DNA from: Betaproteobacteria bacterium
GTDB lineage: Bacteria > Pseudomonadota > Gammaproteobacteria > Burkholderiales > SG8-39
Length of the DNA: 56,829 nt
Assembly: GCA_947467435.1 (NCBI GenBank)
Contig: CANIIA010000007.1
Span: 1 to 56,829 of the forward strand
Reading direction: 5' to 3'
Made by a program: the position numbers and the translations under genes. The notes under the pieces are model-generated. The model ran no database searches, was not told where the DNA came from, and saw only the letters and a program-made list of their open reading frames with translations. This document shows positions 9,802 to 19,020 of this stretch, piece by piece (position 1 is the first letter of the stretch; each line of letters begins with the position of its first letter).

Positions 9802-12378
9802 ATGAATCCGTCTACCGTTCCAGCAGCTGAACTTGAACAACTGGTCAAGGAAGCAGACTTTGGCGGTCGCGAACCGCTTGGACGCGTTGCGATTTTTCTT
9901 GCGCTCGTGGCTGCGTTGTGGTCGTTGTTTCAGCTTTGGTATGCCTCGCCGCTGCCGTTTTTAATTGGTACGGGTATCTTTAACGATACCGAGGCACGCG
10001 CGATTCATTTGGCGTTTTCGGTGTTTCTTGCCTTTGCGGCATTTCCGGCGTTTAAACGTTCTTCACGCACGGTCGTACCTTTTGCAGACTGGATATTGGC
10101 GGTTGTTGGTGCGTTTTGTGCCGCGTATCTGTTTGTGTTTTATCAGCAGCTCTCCACGCGTCCAGGGCAACTCACTCCGATAGATTTTTGGGTGGGCTTG
10201 ATCGGTGTTGCCGTCATGCTCGAAGCCACGCGTCGTGCGATGGGTTTGGGGATGTTGATCACCACGGCGATTTTTCTTGTCTATATTTTTGCTGGCCCAT
10301 GGATGCCAGAAGTGATTCAACACAAAGGGGCTACGCTGCAACGGTTTATTTCGCATATGTGGCTCACGACCGAAGGTGTTTATGGCGTGGCCTTGGGTGT
10401 CTCGGTACAGTTTATTTTCTTGTTCGTGTTGTTTGGTACCTTACTCGATATTGCTGGTGCTGGTAATTACATGATGCAAGTGTCGATTGCGTTGTTGGGA
10501 CATTTGCGTGGCGGGCCCGCTAAAGTGGCGGTGGTGTCCTCGGCACTCAATGGCGTGGTGTCGGGTTCATCGGTCTCGAATGTAGTCTCTGGTGGCATCT
10601 TCACGATTCCACTCATGAAGCGTACGGGTTACTCTGGTGTGAAGGCCGGTGCCATCGAGGCGGCCTCATCGATCAACGGTCAGTTGATGCCCCCGGTCAT
10701 GGGTGCGGCGGCGTTTCTGATGGTGGAGTACGTTGGTATTCCGTACGCAGAAATTTGTAAGCATGCTGCGTTGCCAGCGATTATTTCGTATATCGCGCTG
10801 TTTTATATCGTGCATCTTGAAGCGGCGAAATACGACTTGCAGGTGATTCCTCGCAGCACACAACGCACAGCGATACAACGCACGTTGGGTTGGGCGTTGG
10901 GCTTGAGTGGCACGTTGGCAGCCTGTGCACTGATTTATTACGCCATTACGTGTGTGCGTTGGGTGTTTGGTGACGCTGCAGCTTGGCCCCTGGCCGCGTT
11001 AACGCTGACGACGTACTTGGTGTTACTGGCCTATTCAGCGCGCTATCCAGATATTCCGCAAGATGATCCATTGGCACCCGTGGTGCATTTACCCGAGCCT
11101 TGGCCAACCGTTCGTGCGGGCATGCATTTTCTATTACCAATTATCGTGTTGCTGTGGTGTTTGATGGTCGAAGAGCTGTCACCCGGAACTTCGGCGTTTT
11201 GGGCGACAGCTACCGCGATGGTGATGGTGGTGGTTCAACCAGCGTTGCTTGCGATGTTTCGTCGAACTGGTCAGACGCAGCAAGCGATCGCGCGAGGTGT
11301 CCGTGATTTGGGTCGCGGCTTGGTGATTGCCGCACGTAGCATGGTGGGGATCGGTGTGGCCTGTGCCAGCGCGGGATTAATTGTTGGTGTGATCACGCTT
11401 ACTGGTATGGGCTTGATGATGACTGATTTTGTCGAGCAAATTTCTGCCGGTAACGTGCTCATCATGCTGGTGTTAACGGCGGTGATTTGTTTGCTGATTG
11501 GTGCAGGGGTGCCGACGACTGCGAACTATATTTTAGTGGCTACATTGATGGCGCCAGTGATTGTCGAGTTAGGTGCACGCAGTGATTTGGTGATTCCGCT
11601 CATTGGCGTGCATTTGTTTGTGTTTTATTTCGGCATCATGGCTGACGTAACGCCACCTGTGGGATTGGCCTCGTATGCGGCAGCGGCAATTTCCAACGAC
11701 GACCCCAATGCCACAGGATTACAGGCCACGTGGTACAGCTTACGCACGGCGGTGTTGCCATTTGTATTTATTTTTAATCCGCAGATGTTGCTCATTGGTG
11801 TTGGTTCGTGGACACAGATTGTGGTGGTCTGCTTAAGCGCAACAGTCGCCTCGTTGTTGTTTGCTGCGGCGACCATGGGTTGGTTTAGGACGCGTTGCCG
11901 TTGGTGGGAAATGGGAGTGTTGCTCTTATCGACGTTTTTATTTTTTCGTCCTGACTGGGTGATCAATCAGTTCTACCCAACGTACACGGTCGCACCTGCC
12001 AGTGAATTATTTTTGCTTGCGGATCGCCTGGAAAAGGATGATTGGTTAATCGTTAGTATTGCAGGTGAAACGATTGAAGGGCGTTCAATCAATAAAACAG
12101 TGGCCTTGCCGTTGGGTGAGGGCGTCGATGGCCGCGCACGTTTGCGTAGCGGTGGTGTGACGTTCGCACAACTGGGAGAGACACTCGAAATTTCTAACGT
12201 TAAGTTTGGAAGTCGCGCCAAAAAGTTGGGGGTTGAGCAGGGCTATCAGATTGTTGAAGTAAAACAACCGAACCCGCAGCGTCCGTCACCTTACTGGGTG
12301 TTTATTCCTGCTGCGTTATTGACGTTGCTGGTTTGGGTACAGCAAGGACGTCGCTTAGGTCGCCCGCAAGAAGCGTAA
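9802..12378 (+). CDS. TRAP transporter permease, fused 4TM/12TM subunits with C-terminal DUF3394-like domain
   Basis: This is the membrane part of a TRAP secondary transporter, fusing the small (DctQ) and large (DctM) subunits as is usual for TAXI systems. Multiple hydrophobic segments run from about residue 30 to 715. The DctM signature region includes GVVSGSSVSNVVSGGIFTIP and ASSINGQLMPPVMGAAAF. After the last core helices a soluble stretch (about 720-825) resembles the DUF3394 extension, followed by a final helix and a basic tail. ATG 9802 with GGAG eight bases upstream is preferred over GTG 9793. It is 858 residues. The end overlaps the convergent MFS gene by 24 bp. Confidence 0.93.
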   Translation: MNPSTVPAAELEQLVKEADFGGREPLGRVAIFLALVAALWSLFQLWYASPLPFLIGTGIFNDTEARAIHLAFSVFLAFAAFPAFKRSSRTVVPFADWILAVVGAFCAAYLFVFYQQLSTRPGQLTPIDFWVGLIGVAVMLEATRRAMGLGMLITTAIFLVYIFAGPWMPEVIQHKGATLQRFISHMWLTTEGVYGVALGVSVQFIFLFVLFGTLLDIAGAGNYMMQVSIALLGHLRGGPAKVAVVSSALNGVVSGSSVSNVVSGGIFTIPLMKRTGYSGVKAGAIEAASSINGQLMPPVMGAAAFLMVEYVGIPYAEICKHAALPAIISYIALFYIVHLEAAKYDLQVIPRSTQRTAIQRTLGWALGLSGTLAACALIYYAITCVRWVFGDAAAWPLAALTLTTYLVLLAYSARYPDIPQDDPLAPVVHLPEPWPTVRAGMHFLLPIIVLLWCLMVEELSPGTSAFWATATAMVMVVVQPALLAMFRRTGQTQQAIARGVRDLGRGLVIAARSMVGIGVACASAGLIVGVITLTGMGLMMTDFVEQISAGNVLIMLVLTAVICLLIGAGVPTTANYILVATLMAPVIVELGARSDLVIPLIGVHLFVFYFGIMADVTPPVGLASYAAAAISNDDPNATGLQATWYSLRTAVLPFVFIFNPQMLLIGVGSWTQIVVVCLSATVASLLFAAATMGWFRTRCRWWEMGVLLLSTFLFFRPDWVINQFYPTYTVAPASELFLLADRLEKDDWLIVSIAGETIEGRSINKTVALPLGEGVDGRARLRSGGVTFAQLGETLEISNVKFGSRAKKLGVEQGYQIVEVKQPNPQRPSPYWVFIPAALLTLLVWVQQGRRLGRPQEA

Positions 12379-13545
12379 AAACAAAACGCACGAACACGCG
12401 GCAGCCAGTAGCCCCATGCAACCCGCGGCAAGAAATACTTGTGATGCTGCTTGTGTCTCGAGAATTACACCGCCGCCAGCAATACCCAGCCCCACACCAC
12501 CCAGCAAACTGGTGGCGCTCCAGGTAAATGCTTCGGTGTTGTGCTCCGGCCGCGCAATGCGTGCCACCAACATGGATTGGATGATTAACGGTGGTGACAT
12601 GGCTAAGCCCGCGAGGACGGAAAGTAGCGCAAAGCTCAGATCATCACGCGCGTACGACAACAACACACAACCCGCTCCCATTGCGCTTAAAGCCACAGTG
12701 AACTGTTTTTGTAACGACCAGTGCCATTGACGAGCGCCATAAGCCAGTGCACCGCTTGCGCTACCGACGCTGGCTAAGCCAAGCATCACACCAGCTAACC
12801 AGGGTTGGCCATGTTCTGCTGCGTAGCCAGTAACGCCAACTTCAAATAATCCAAAGGCGGCACAATAAAACACGATAACCACAAGTAGAGGCACAAAACC
12901 GCGCGTAGTGAGTGGGCCAAGCAAACTGCGCGTGTGTATCGATTCAATCCGCCAATGTTTGAGTGCTGGGGAGCGTATAAATAAAACTGTACCCAGCGCA
13001 GCGCAAAGACCTGCAAATCCCACCGCTACGCCCGGATGAGCCAAGCCGACCATCAATGCGACTAACAATGGTCCGAGGATAAAAATTAATTCAATGATTA
13101 ATGATTCGAGTGAATAGGCGGCCTGTTGTTGCGCTTGATCGGTGAGAAGTTGGCGGATCAGCGCGCGCATGCACACAGTGATCGGTGGGTAACTGGCACC
13201 AGCGGCAAAGGCCACCACTGCGAGTAAAGGTCTTGAGGTGGCGCCTAACGCGGTCACGATCAGCAAGCCCATGCAAATGGGGTAGAGCAGTGTACTTAGT
13301 ACCAAGACACGACGCGGCCCATGACGATCGATGTATCGACCGAGCAGTGGTGCGATGAGCGCCAAACCAGCAACGTAACAACCACTGGCCAAGCCCGCAT
13401 CGACAAACGACTGACGCGTTGATTGCATCAGCAGCAAAATGGCTAGCCCAGCCATTCCAATCGGTAGTCTGCCGATGATCGAGGCAACGGCAATGGCCCG
13501 CAGATCAGGAACGTGAAGCAATGCGCCGTAGCGCGCGAAAGACAT
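12355..13545 (-). CDS. MFS transporter, drug/metabolite efflux type
   Basis: This is a 12-helix major facilitator superfamily permease of 396 residues. It shows the usual pseudo-symmetric layout of two six-helix halves and a loop 2-3 motif GRYIDRHGPRRVL (about 92-104), which matches the MFS motif A pattern. It is convergent with the TRAP permease and their 3' ends overlap by 24 bp. Direction and substrate cannot be read; similar proteins are usually annotated as efflux permeases. It stands 46 bp downstream of the minus-strand enolase-superfamily gene and may share its transcript. Confidence 0.85.
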   Translation of the reverse strand: MSFARYGALLHVPDLRAIAVASIIGRLPIGMAGLAILLLMQSTRQSFVDAGLASGCYVAGLALIAPLLGRYIDRHGPRRVLVLSTLLYPICMGLLIVTALGATSRPLLAVVAFAAGASYPPITVCMRALIRQLLTDQAQQQAAYSLESLIIELIFILGPLLVALMVGLAHPGVAVGFAGLCAALGTVLFIRSPALKHWRIESIHTRSLLGPLTTRGFVPLLVVIVFYCAAFGLFEVGVTGYAAEHGQPWLAGVMLGLASVGSASGALAYGARQWHWSLQKQFTVALSAMGAGCVLLSYARDDLSFALLSVLAGLAMSPPLIIQSMLVARIARPEHNTEAFTWSATSLLGGVGLGIAGGGVILETQAASQVFLAAGCMGLLAAACSCVLFLRFLRAT

Positions 13546-13591
13546 TCAGGTGGTCACGTTGCGGTAGGCGTTTGGATCGTTTGGTGCCGAC

Positions 13592-14731
13592 TCAAGCCAC
13601 TTTGTAACGCGTGAGAATGTCGCGATTAATCTCGATCCCTAAGCCAGGACCTTGTGGCACGTTGACGATCCCGTTTTGATGGCTGAATACATCGCCGCCA
13701 AGTTCTTCACGAAACGGGTTATAGGTTTGTTCATACTCAAGCATCGGTGGTTGTGGCACCAAGCAGGGCGGACATTCGGGCAACGACGCAAGAAAATGCA
13801 TCGTCGCCGATAAACCAATTGCCGTGCCCCAAGCATGCGGCACACACTGCACCCAATGTGCTTGCGACATCGCGGCAATTTTTTTGCATTCAGTAATACC
13901 ACCGGCTGCGCAGACATCCGGTTGAATGATATCCATCGCGCGACGTTGAATAATTTCGCGGAAACTAAACTTAGTGAATTCGTTTTCACCGCCTGCGACG
14001 GACATATCGAGGGCGTCGCTGACAGAACGATAGCCCTCTAAGTCTTCAGGAGAGATGGGTTCTTCGAACCAATGCACGCCGAGCTTTTCCATTTCTTTGC
14101 CGATCTGAATCGCTTGCGGGACATTAAAACAATGGTTGGCATCCACCATGAGGAGCATGTCATCGCCAATGGCTTTGCGTACGGCGGCGATACGATCGAG
14201 ATCTTTTTTCATCGATCCCAAACCGATTTTCATTTTGACTGCGGTAAATCCTTGCGATTTATATCCCAGCGCTTCTTCCACAGCGGTTTCGGTGAGTCGT
14301 TGCATATCGGTGAAATACAACCCCGTTGCGTAGGCTTGTAATTTGGTTCTAAACGCACCGCCAATCAGTTTGTGAATGGGCTTGTTGACGGCTTTACCGA
14401 TGATGTCCCACAGCGCGATATCGACGCCCGAAATGCCCGAGATGGTCATCCCCGTGAGACCGTAATCTTTGACTTTGTTGTAGAGCAATTCCCAAATGAC
14501 TTCGACATCAAATGGATCTAAGCCGATGATGGATGGTTTGAGTAGCGTATCGACCACACTTTTCGATACCGCAGCCGGCCCGTAGCAATCACCCCAACCG
14601 ATGATGCCCTCATCGGTCACGATTTCAACGACCAGCGCGCCCTTGGTTTTGTACCACCAGCCGCGCGATGAAGTGAAGGGTGTCTCCACGTTGCATGAGA
14701 GCTGATGGGTGATGACGTCGATGATCTTCAT
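13592..14731 (-). CDS. Mandelate racemase/muconate lactonizing enzyme family, D-galactarolactone cycloisomerase-like
   Basis: This is an enolase-superfamily enzyme of 379 residues that abstracts a proton alpha to a carboxylate using Mg2+. Catalytic landmarks are K166-x-K168 (VKMKIG), metal ligands D197 (VDAN), E223 (FEEP) and E249 (GGENE), D272 (QPDV) and H299 (PHAWG). The C-terminus GPGLGIEINRD and LEYEQTYNPFR closely resemble my recollection of Agrobacterium D-galactarolactone cycloisomerase, which suggests a sugar-acid or lactone substrate. It is divergent from a second family member across 87 bp. The family is firm; the substrate is inference. Confidence 0.88.
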   Translation of the reverse strand: MKIIDVITHQLSCNVETPFTSSRGWWYKTKGALVVEIVTDEGIIGWGDCYGPAAVSKSVVDTLLKPSIIGLDPFDVEVIWELLYNKVKDYGLTGMTISGISGVDIALWDIIGKAVNKPIHKLIGGAFRTKLQAYATGLYFTDMQRLTETAVEEALGYKSQGFTAVKMKIGLGSMKKDLDRIAAVRKAIGDDMLLMVDANHCFNVPQAIQIGKEMEKLGVHWFEEPISPEDLEGYRSVSDALDMSVAGGENEFTKFSFREIIQRRAMDIIQPDVCAAGGITECKKIAAMSQAHWVQCVPHAWGTAIGLSATMHFLASLPECPPCLVPQPPMLEYEQTYNPFREELGGDVFSHQNGIVNVPQGPGLGIEINRDILTRYKVA

Positions 14732-14818
14732 TGTGAAACTCCAAAGGCGTTTGTTCGAGGATTCGTGAGCACTCGCGCATAATCAGTGAACTTTCCTTTT
14801 TTCGCTAGCGTGGTTTCA

Positions 14819-15958
14819 ATGTCCAAGCTCACGATTGAATCGGTTCAAGCCTTTGCGACTTCATTTCCGGTCAATGATGGTGTGACATTAGGTATCGGCC
14901 GCGCGGTGAAGCGCGACGCGGTGATTGTCAAAGTGGTGGCGGGTGGCATCACCGGATGGGGTGAAGCCCATCATGGTCGTTGTCCTGGTGCAATTGCGCA
15001 TTTGATTAACACGACTCTGCGTCAACTGGTCACTGGCATGGATGCCAGCGATACCGTCGGTGTTTGGAACAAGGTGTATCGCATGCAATTAGCCAGTCAT
15101 GGCATGGGTGCGGCTGCGGCGTTAGCGTTATCTGGGATTGATTTAGCGCTTTGGGATATTCGTGGCAAAGCGGTGGGCTGGCCGGTCTACAAATTATTAG
15201 GTGGTGCTGCGCGCGATGTACCTGCATATGCCGGAGGAATTTCGTTGGGCTATCAACCACCCGAGGAACTGGTTGCAGAGGCGGCTAAGTTTGTGGCGCA
15301 AGGTTATCGTGCGCTCAAGTTACGTGTTGGCGATCGGCCGGATCGTGATTTGACTCGTGTGCAAGCGGTCCGTGAAGCGTTTGGTGATAACATCACTATT
15401 TTGGTGGATGCCAACACCGGTTACCGTGTTGAAGATGTGCGTCGGGTGATGCCTGGCTTTGAAGAGGCCGGTGTGGGTTGGCTGGAAGAGCCTTTTCCAC
15501 CCCACGACTATCACAGCTATGGACTCGCCGCGCGCTTTGGTTCTGTGCCCTTGGCGGCGGGTGAAAATCATTTCACGCGCTTTGAATTTAATCGGGTGCT
15601 CGAAGATGGCTTCATCACCGTCCTACAACCAGATATGTCTAAGTGCGGTGGAATCACCGAAGGACTGCGGATTGCAGCCATGGCATCGGCGTATAAATTA
15701 CTGGTACATCCGCACACATCGAGCTCGGGTTTAAATATGGTTGCGAGTATTCACTTTCTTTGTGGAGTAGATAATCCCGGCTACTTTGAGGGTGACACGT
15801 CGAAAGGCAATTTATTCCGTGATGCGCTGACCAGCACGCCGTATGTGGTCGACGCTCAGGGTTGTGTTCGTCCGCCGGAGGGACCAGGACTGGGTGTCTC
15901 GGTCGATGAGGACTTTTTAACTAAACATCCGGTGATTGATGGGCCGGCTTACGTCTAA
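14819..15958 (+). CDS. Mandelate racemase/muconate lactonizing enzyme family protein
   Basis: This second enolase-superfamily enzyme has 379 residues from ATG 14819 (GTG 14786 is an alternative giving 390). Metal ligands are D197 (VDANTG), E223 (LEEP) and E249 (AGEN), with D272 (QPDM) and H299 (HPHTSSSG). The first catalytic motif is K167-L-R169 rather than Lys-x-Lys, so the acid/base set differs from the neighbour at 13592. This suggests dehydration or one-sided chemistry on a sugar acid, but the reaction is not determinable here. It is followed after 36 bp by a Bug receptor gene, likely co-transcribed. Confidence 0.87.
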   Translation: MSKLTIESVQAFATSFPVNDGVTLGIGRAVKRDAVIVKVVAGGITGWGEAHHGRCPGAIAHLINTTLRQLVTGMDASDTVGVWNKVYRMQLASHGMGAAAALALSGIDLALWDIRGKAVGWPVYKLLGGAARDVPAYAGGISLGYQPPEELVAEAAKFVAQGYRALKLRVGDRPDRDLTRVQAVREAFGDNITILVDANTGYRVEDVRRVMPGFEEAGVGWLEEPFPPHDYHSYGLAARFGSVPLAAGENHFTRFEFNRVLEDGFITVLQPDMSKCGGITEGLRIAAMASAYKLLVHPHTSSSGLNMVASIHFLCGVDNPGYFEGDTSKGNLFRDALTSTPYVVDAQGCVRPPEGPGLGVSVDEDFLTKHPVIDGPAYV

Positions 15959-15994
15959 GCGGCATTCGGTGAATTTATCTGAGGAGGGCTGATC

Positions 15995-16966
15995 GTGAAA
16001 ATGAAAAGTATTTGGCGTTGGTTGAGTAGTGCGGGGCTGATCTTTTTTACCACGATGGTCTGCGCCCAAGGAAGCTTTCCATCCAAGCCGATTCGATTCA
16101 TTGTGCCCTTTGCGCCCGGTGGGGCAACCGATCTGATGGCGCGATCGATCGCGCAAAAAATGCAGGAATCGATGGGTCAGCCGGTGGTGGTTGAAAATCG
16201 TCCAGGGGCGAATGCCATTGTCGGGTCTGATTTAGTGGCGAAAGCGGCGCCAGATGGTCATACCTTATTGATGTGTGCCCTAGGCCATTCGACCAATCCG
16301 TATCTCATCGCCAAACTGCCGTACGACACACTGAAAGACATCGCACCGATTTCATTGGCGGTCACCGGCCCACATATGTTGGCGGTGACGACGAGCTTGC
16401 CTGTGTCTAACGTGAAGGAGTTAATCGCCTACGGGAAGGCGAACCCAACCAAGCTCAATTTTGCCTCTGGTGGAATCGGTAGCTCACAACATTTTTCGGG
16501 TGAGTTGTTCAAGATGACCTCTGGCATTCAAATGACGCATATTGCATACAAGGGGACGGCTCCCGCGTTTAGCGACCTGATTTCAGGCAATGTCTCGCTG
16601 ATCTTCGACAACATGGTGCTGCCGTTACAACACGTGCGTAATGGCAAGCTGAAGGCCTTGGCGGTCACGGGTAAAAATCGTTCTTCTTTGGCCCCCGACA
16701 TTCCGACGGTCGCTGAAACCTTACCGGGTTTTGAGTCGGGCATTTGGCATGGCGTGTTAACCACCGGCGGGACGCCCAAGCCGGTTTTGGACCGTCTGTC
16801 GGTCGAAATTAACAAAGCACTGACGGCGCCCGATTTACGCGAGAACTTTCTTAAGCAGGGGTTAGACCCGGTCGGTACAACACCTGAGCAGTTTGATCAG
16901 TTTATCCGTGCCGAAATGGCCAAGTGGTCGAAAATTATTCGCGAGGTTGGTATTAAGGCCGAGTAG
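15995..16966 (+). CDS. Bug-type tripartite tricarboxylate transporter receptor
   Basis: This is a periplasmic binding protein of the Bug/TctC family. A signal peptide ends near residue 25 (TMVCAQG), followed by the family opening FPSKPIRFIVPFAPGGATDLMAR and ENRPGANAIVGSDLVAKAAPDGHTLL. It has 323 residues, typical. GTG 15995 is chosen because GAGGAGG lies seven bases upstream; ATG 16001 would be too far from it. No TctA/TctB membrane subunits occur in the window, so it may use a permease elsewhere or act as a sensor. Its neighbour suggests a sugar-acid-like ligand. Confidence 0.92.
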   Translation: MKMKSIWRWLSSAGLIFFTTMVCAQGSFPSKPIRFIVPFAPGGATDLMARSIAQKMQESMGQPVVVENRPGANAIVGSDLVAKAAPDGHTLLMCALGHSTNPYLIAKLPYDTLKDIAPISLAVTGPHMLAVTTSLPVSNVKELIAYGKANPTKLNFASGGIGSSQHFSGELFKMTSGIQMTHIAYKGTAPAFSDLISGNVSLIFDNMVLPLQHVRNGKLKALAVTGKNRSSLAPDIPTVAETLPGFESGIWHGVLTTGGTPKPVLDRLSVEINKALTAPDLRENFLKQGLDPVGTTPEQFDQFIRAEMAKWSKIIREVGIKAE

Positions 16967-16990
16967 CCACGCTGATGAATGGTCTATCGA

Positions 16991-17016
16991 TGGGGCGTTT
17001 GACGCCCCATTTTTTT
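16991..17016 (+). terminator. Rho-independent terminator after the Bug receptor gene
   Basis: The 8-bp stem TGGGGCGT / ACGCCCCA has a 3-nt loop and is followed by seven T. It closes the catabolic block before the parS/mnmG region. Confidence 0.9.
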
Positions 17017-17021
17017 GTTGA

Positions 17022-17037
17022 TGTTCCACGTGGAACA
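17022..17037. promoter_or_regulatory. parS centromere site 1
   Basis: TGTTCCACGTGGAACA is a perfect 16-bp palindrome, extended to 20 bp (17020-17039) as GATGTT...AACATC. It differs from the widely conserved parS consensus TGTTTCACGTGAAACA at one symmetric pair. It lies in the mnmG leader, about 3.4 kb from parB, as expected for the ParB loading site near the origin. Confidence 0.9.
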
Positions 17038-17068
17038 TCAAGCAAGCGTCCCAAGCGCTTGAAAAATC

Positions 17069-17084
17069 GGTTCCACGTGAAACA
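17069..17084. promoter_or_regulatory. parS centromere site 2
   Basis: GGTTCCACGTGAAACA matches the parS consensus at 14 of 16 positions. Its right half is canonical and its left half is like site 1. The centres of the two sites are 47 bp apart. It ends 40 bp before the mnmG ATG, so ParB bound here could affect expression of mnmG-rsmG-parAB. Confidence 0.85.
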
Positions 17085-17124
17085 TTCGCGTATCATTGCG
17101 CCTCTTTTTTGAGGTCGTTGGCGC

Positions 17125-19020
17125 ATGTACTTTCCGCAGCTTTTTGATGTGATCGTGATTGGCGGTGGCCACGCCGGGACCGAGGCCGCGCTCGCGGCAG
17201 CGCGATCCGGTTGCCAGACATTACTGCTCACACATAGCATCGAGACCCTAGGCCAGATGTCCTGTAACCCCTCGATTGGCGGGATTGGTAAAGGCCATCT
17301 TGTGCGCGAAATTGACGCCCTTGGCGGTGCCATGGCGATAGCCACAGATGAGGCGGGAATTCAGTTTCGGACCTTAAACGCATCGAAGGGCCCAGCGGTC
17401 CGTGCGACTCGAGCTCAAGCCGATCGAGTGCTGTACCGAAAGGCCATTCGTACGCGCTTGGAAAACCAGCCGAATCTCACCTTATTTCAGTCGGCCGTCG
17501 ATGATTTACTGGTGGAGGGCGATCGTGTTTCTGGGGTTGTGACCCACCTCGGACTTACTTTTCAGGCGCGTGCCGTCGTATTAACCGCCGGAACGTTTTT
17601 GGGCGGATTGGTGCATGTTGGGCTTGAGCGCCACGCCGCTGGACGGGCCGGCGATCCACCCTCGATTCGATTGGCTGAGCGTTTGCGCGAACTGCAATTG
17701 CCCGTGGGGCGTTTAAAGACCGGCACACCACCGCGTATCGATGGCCGGAGCATCAACTTTAGCGTGATGCAAGAGCAGCCAGGCGACACACCTGAGCCGA
17801 TTTTCTCTTTCTTAGGTAGTCGCGCGCACCATCCGCAGCAGATGCCGTGTTGGATCACGCACACCAACGATCAGACACACGAGATTATTCGTGGCGGCCT
17901 AGACCGATCGCCGATGTTTACCGGCGTTATCCAAGGCGTGGGTCCACGTTACTGCCCATCGATCGAAGACAAGATTCATCGCTTTGCTGGCAAAAACAGC
18001 CATCAAATATTTCTTGAGCCGGAAGGGCTGAGTACGCATGAGTTTTATCCGAACGGGATTTCAACCAGCCTGCCGTTCGATGTGCAGTTAGCGTTGGTAC
18101 ATTCCATCGCAGGACTCGAACATGCGCACTTAACGCGTCCTGGTTACGCCATCGAATACGATTACTTTGACCCGCGCCAATTGAAGTCTTCTCTCGAGAC
18201 AAAACTAATTGGTGGTTTATTTTTTGCGGGTCAAATCAATGGCACCACCGGCTATGAAGAAGCGGCAGCGCAAGGCTTGCTTGCTGGCCTCAACGCGTCA
18301 CTTCAGGTGCGTGGCTTGTCGCCGTGGTGTCCGCGGCGCGATGAAGCTTATCTTGGGGTGCTCGTGGATGACTTAACTACGCGCGGTGTTTCTGAGCCAT
18401 ATCGCATGTTTACGAGTCGCGCGGAATATCGATTGAAGTTACGTGAGGACAACGCCGATTTACGACTCACCGAGATAGGTCGACAACTCGGCTTGGTCGA
18501 CGACGCACGCTGGTCTGCGTTTGCCCGCAAACGTGACGCCATCGCCCTCGAGCAACAACGACTAAAGTCGGTTTGGATGACACCGCAACACTTACCCGTC
18601 GAGGCATCGATACGGGTCTTGGGTAAGCCCATCGAACGTGAATACACACTGGCTGATTTGTTGCGTCGACCCGATGTGAACTACCGCACACTGATGACCT
18701 TGCCAGGTGCGGCAGCCGAACAGTCGGTGACCGATGATGTGGCTGAGCAACTTGAAATCCAAGCGCATTACGCGGGCTACATCGGTCGACAAAATGATGA
18801 GGTTGAGCGCCGCGCAACGCAAGATAACTTGCGCCTACCAACCGATATCGATTACTTGCAAGTGCGTGGTTTATCCCGCGAAGTCCAGCAAAAGTTGGCA
18901 CAACATCGTCCAGAAACCATTGGTCAAGCCGCGCGTATTCAGGGCATGACACCGGCGGCGATTGCGTTGCTGTTGGTCCATCTCAAGCGCGGCGCCTTTG
19001 CAGAGCGGCAATCGGCGTGA
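17125..19020 (+). CDS. mnmG: tRNA uridine-5-carboxymethylaminomethyl(34) synthesis enzyme MnmG
   Basis: This FAD-dependent partner of MnmE modifies the wobble uridine of tRNAs. The N-terminal dinucleotide fold reads [22 protein letters not shown] (about 8-29), followed by the family stretch [24 protein letters not shown]. Other GidA signatures are [13 protein letters not shown] and [14 protein letters not shown]. It has 631 residues, normal. Its stop overlaps the rsmG GTG start by four bases (GTGA). Two parS sites sit in its leader. Confidence 0.97.
   Translation: MYFPQLFDVIVIGGGHAGTEAALAAARSGCQTLLLTHSIETLGQMSCNPSIGGIGKGHLVREIDALGGAMAIATDEAGIQFRTLNASKGPAVRATRAQADRVLYRKAIRTRLENQPNLTLFQSAVDDLLVEGDRVSGVVTHLGLTFQARAVVLTAGTFLGGLVHVGLERHAAGRAGDPPSIRLAERLRELQLPVGRLKTGTPPRIDGRSINFSVMQEQPGDTPEPIFSFLGSRAHHPQQMPCWITHTNDQTHEIIRGGLDRSPMFTGVIQGVGPRYCPSIEDKIHRFAGKNSHQIFLEPEGLSTHEFYPNGISTSLPFDVQLALVHSIAGLEHAHLTRPGYAIEYDYFDPRQLKSSLETKLIGGLFFAGQINGTTGYEEAAAQGLLAGLNASLQVRGLSPWCPRRDEAYLGVLVDDLTTRGVSEPYRMFTSRAEYRLKLREDNADLRLTEIGRQLGLVDDARWSAFARKRDAIALEQQRLKSVWMTPQHLPVEASIRVLGKPIEREYTLADLLRRPDVNYRTLMTLPGAAAEQSVTDDVAEQLEIQAHYAGYIGRQNDEVERRATQDNLRLPTDIDYLQVRGLSREVQQKLAQHRPETIGQAARIQGMTPAAIALLLVHLKRGAFAERQSA

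Noticed and set aside
17052..17061. CAAGCGCTTG 10-bp palindrome between the two parS sites
   Set aside because: Too short and without a second copy or known consensus; not called as a binding site, though it could be part of the mnmG promoter region.
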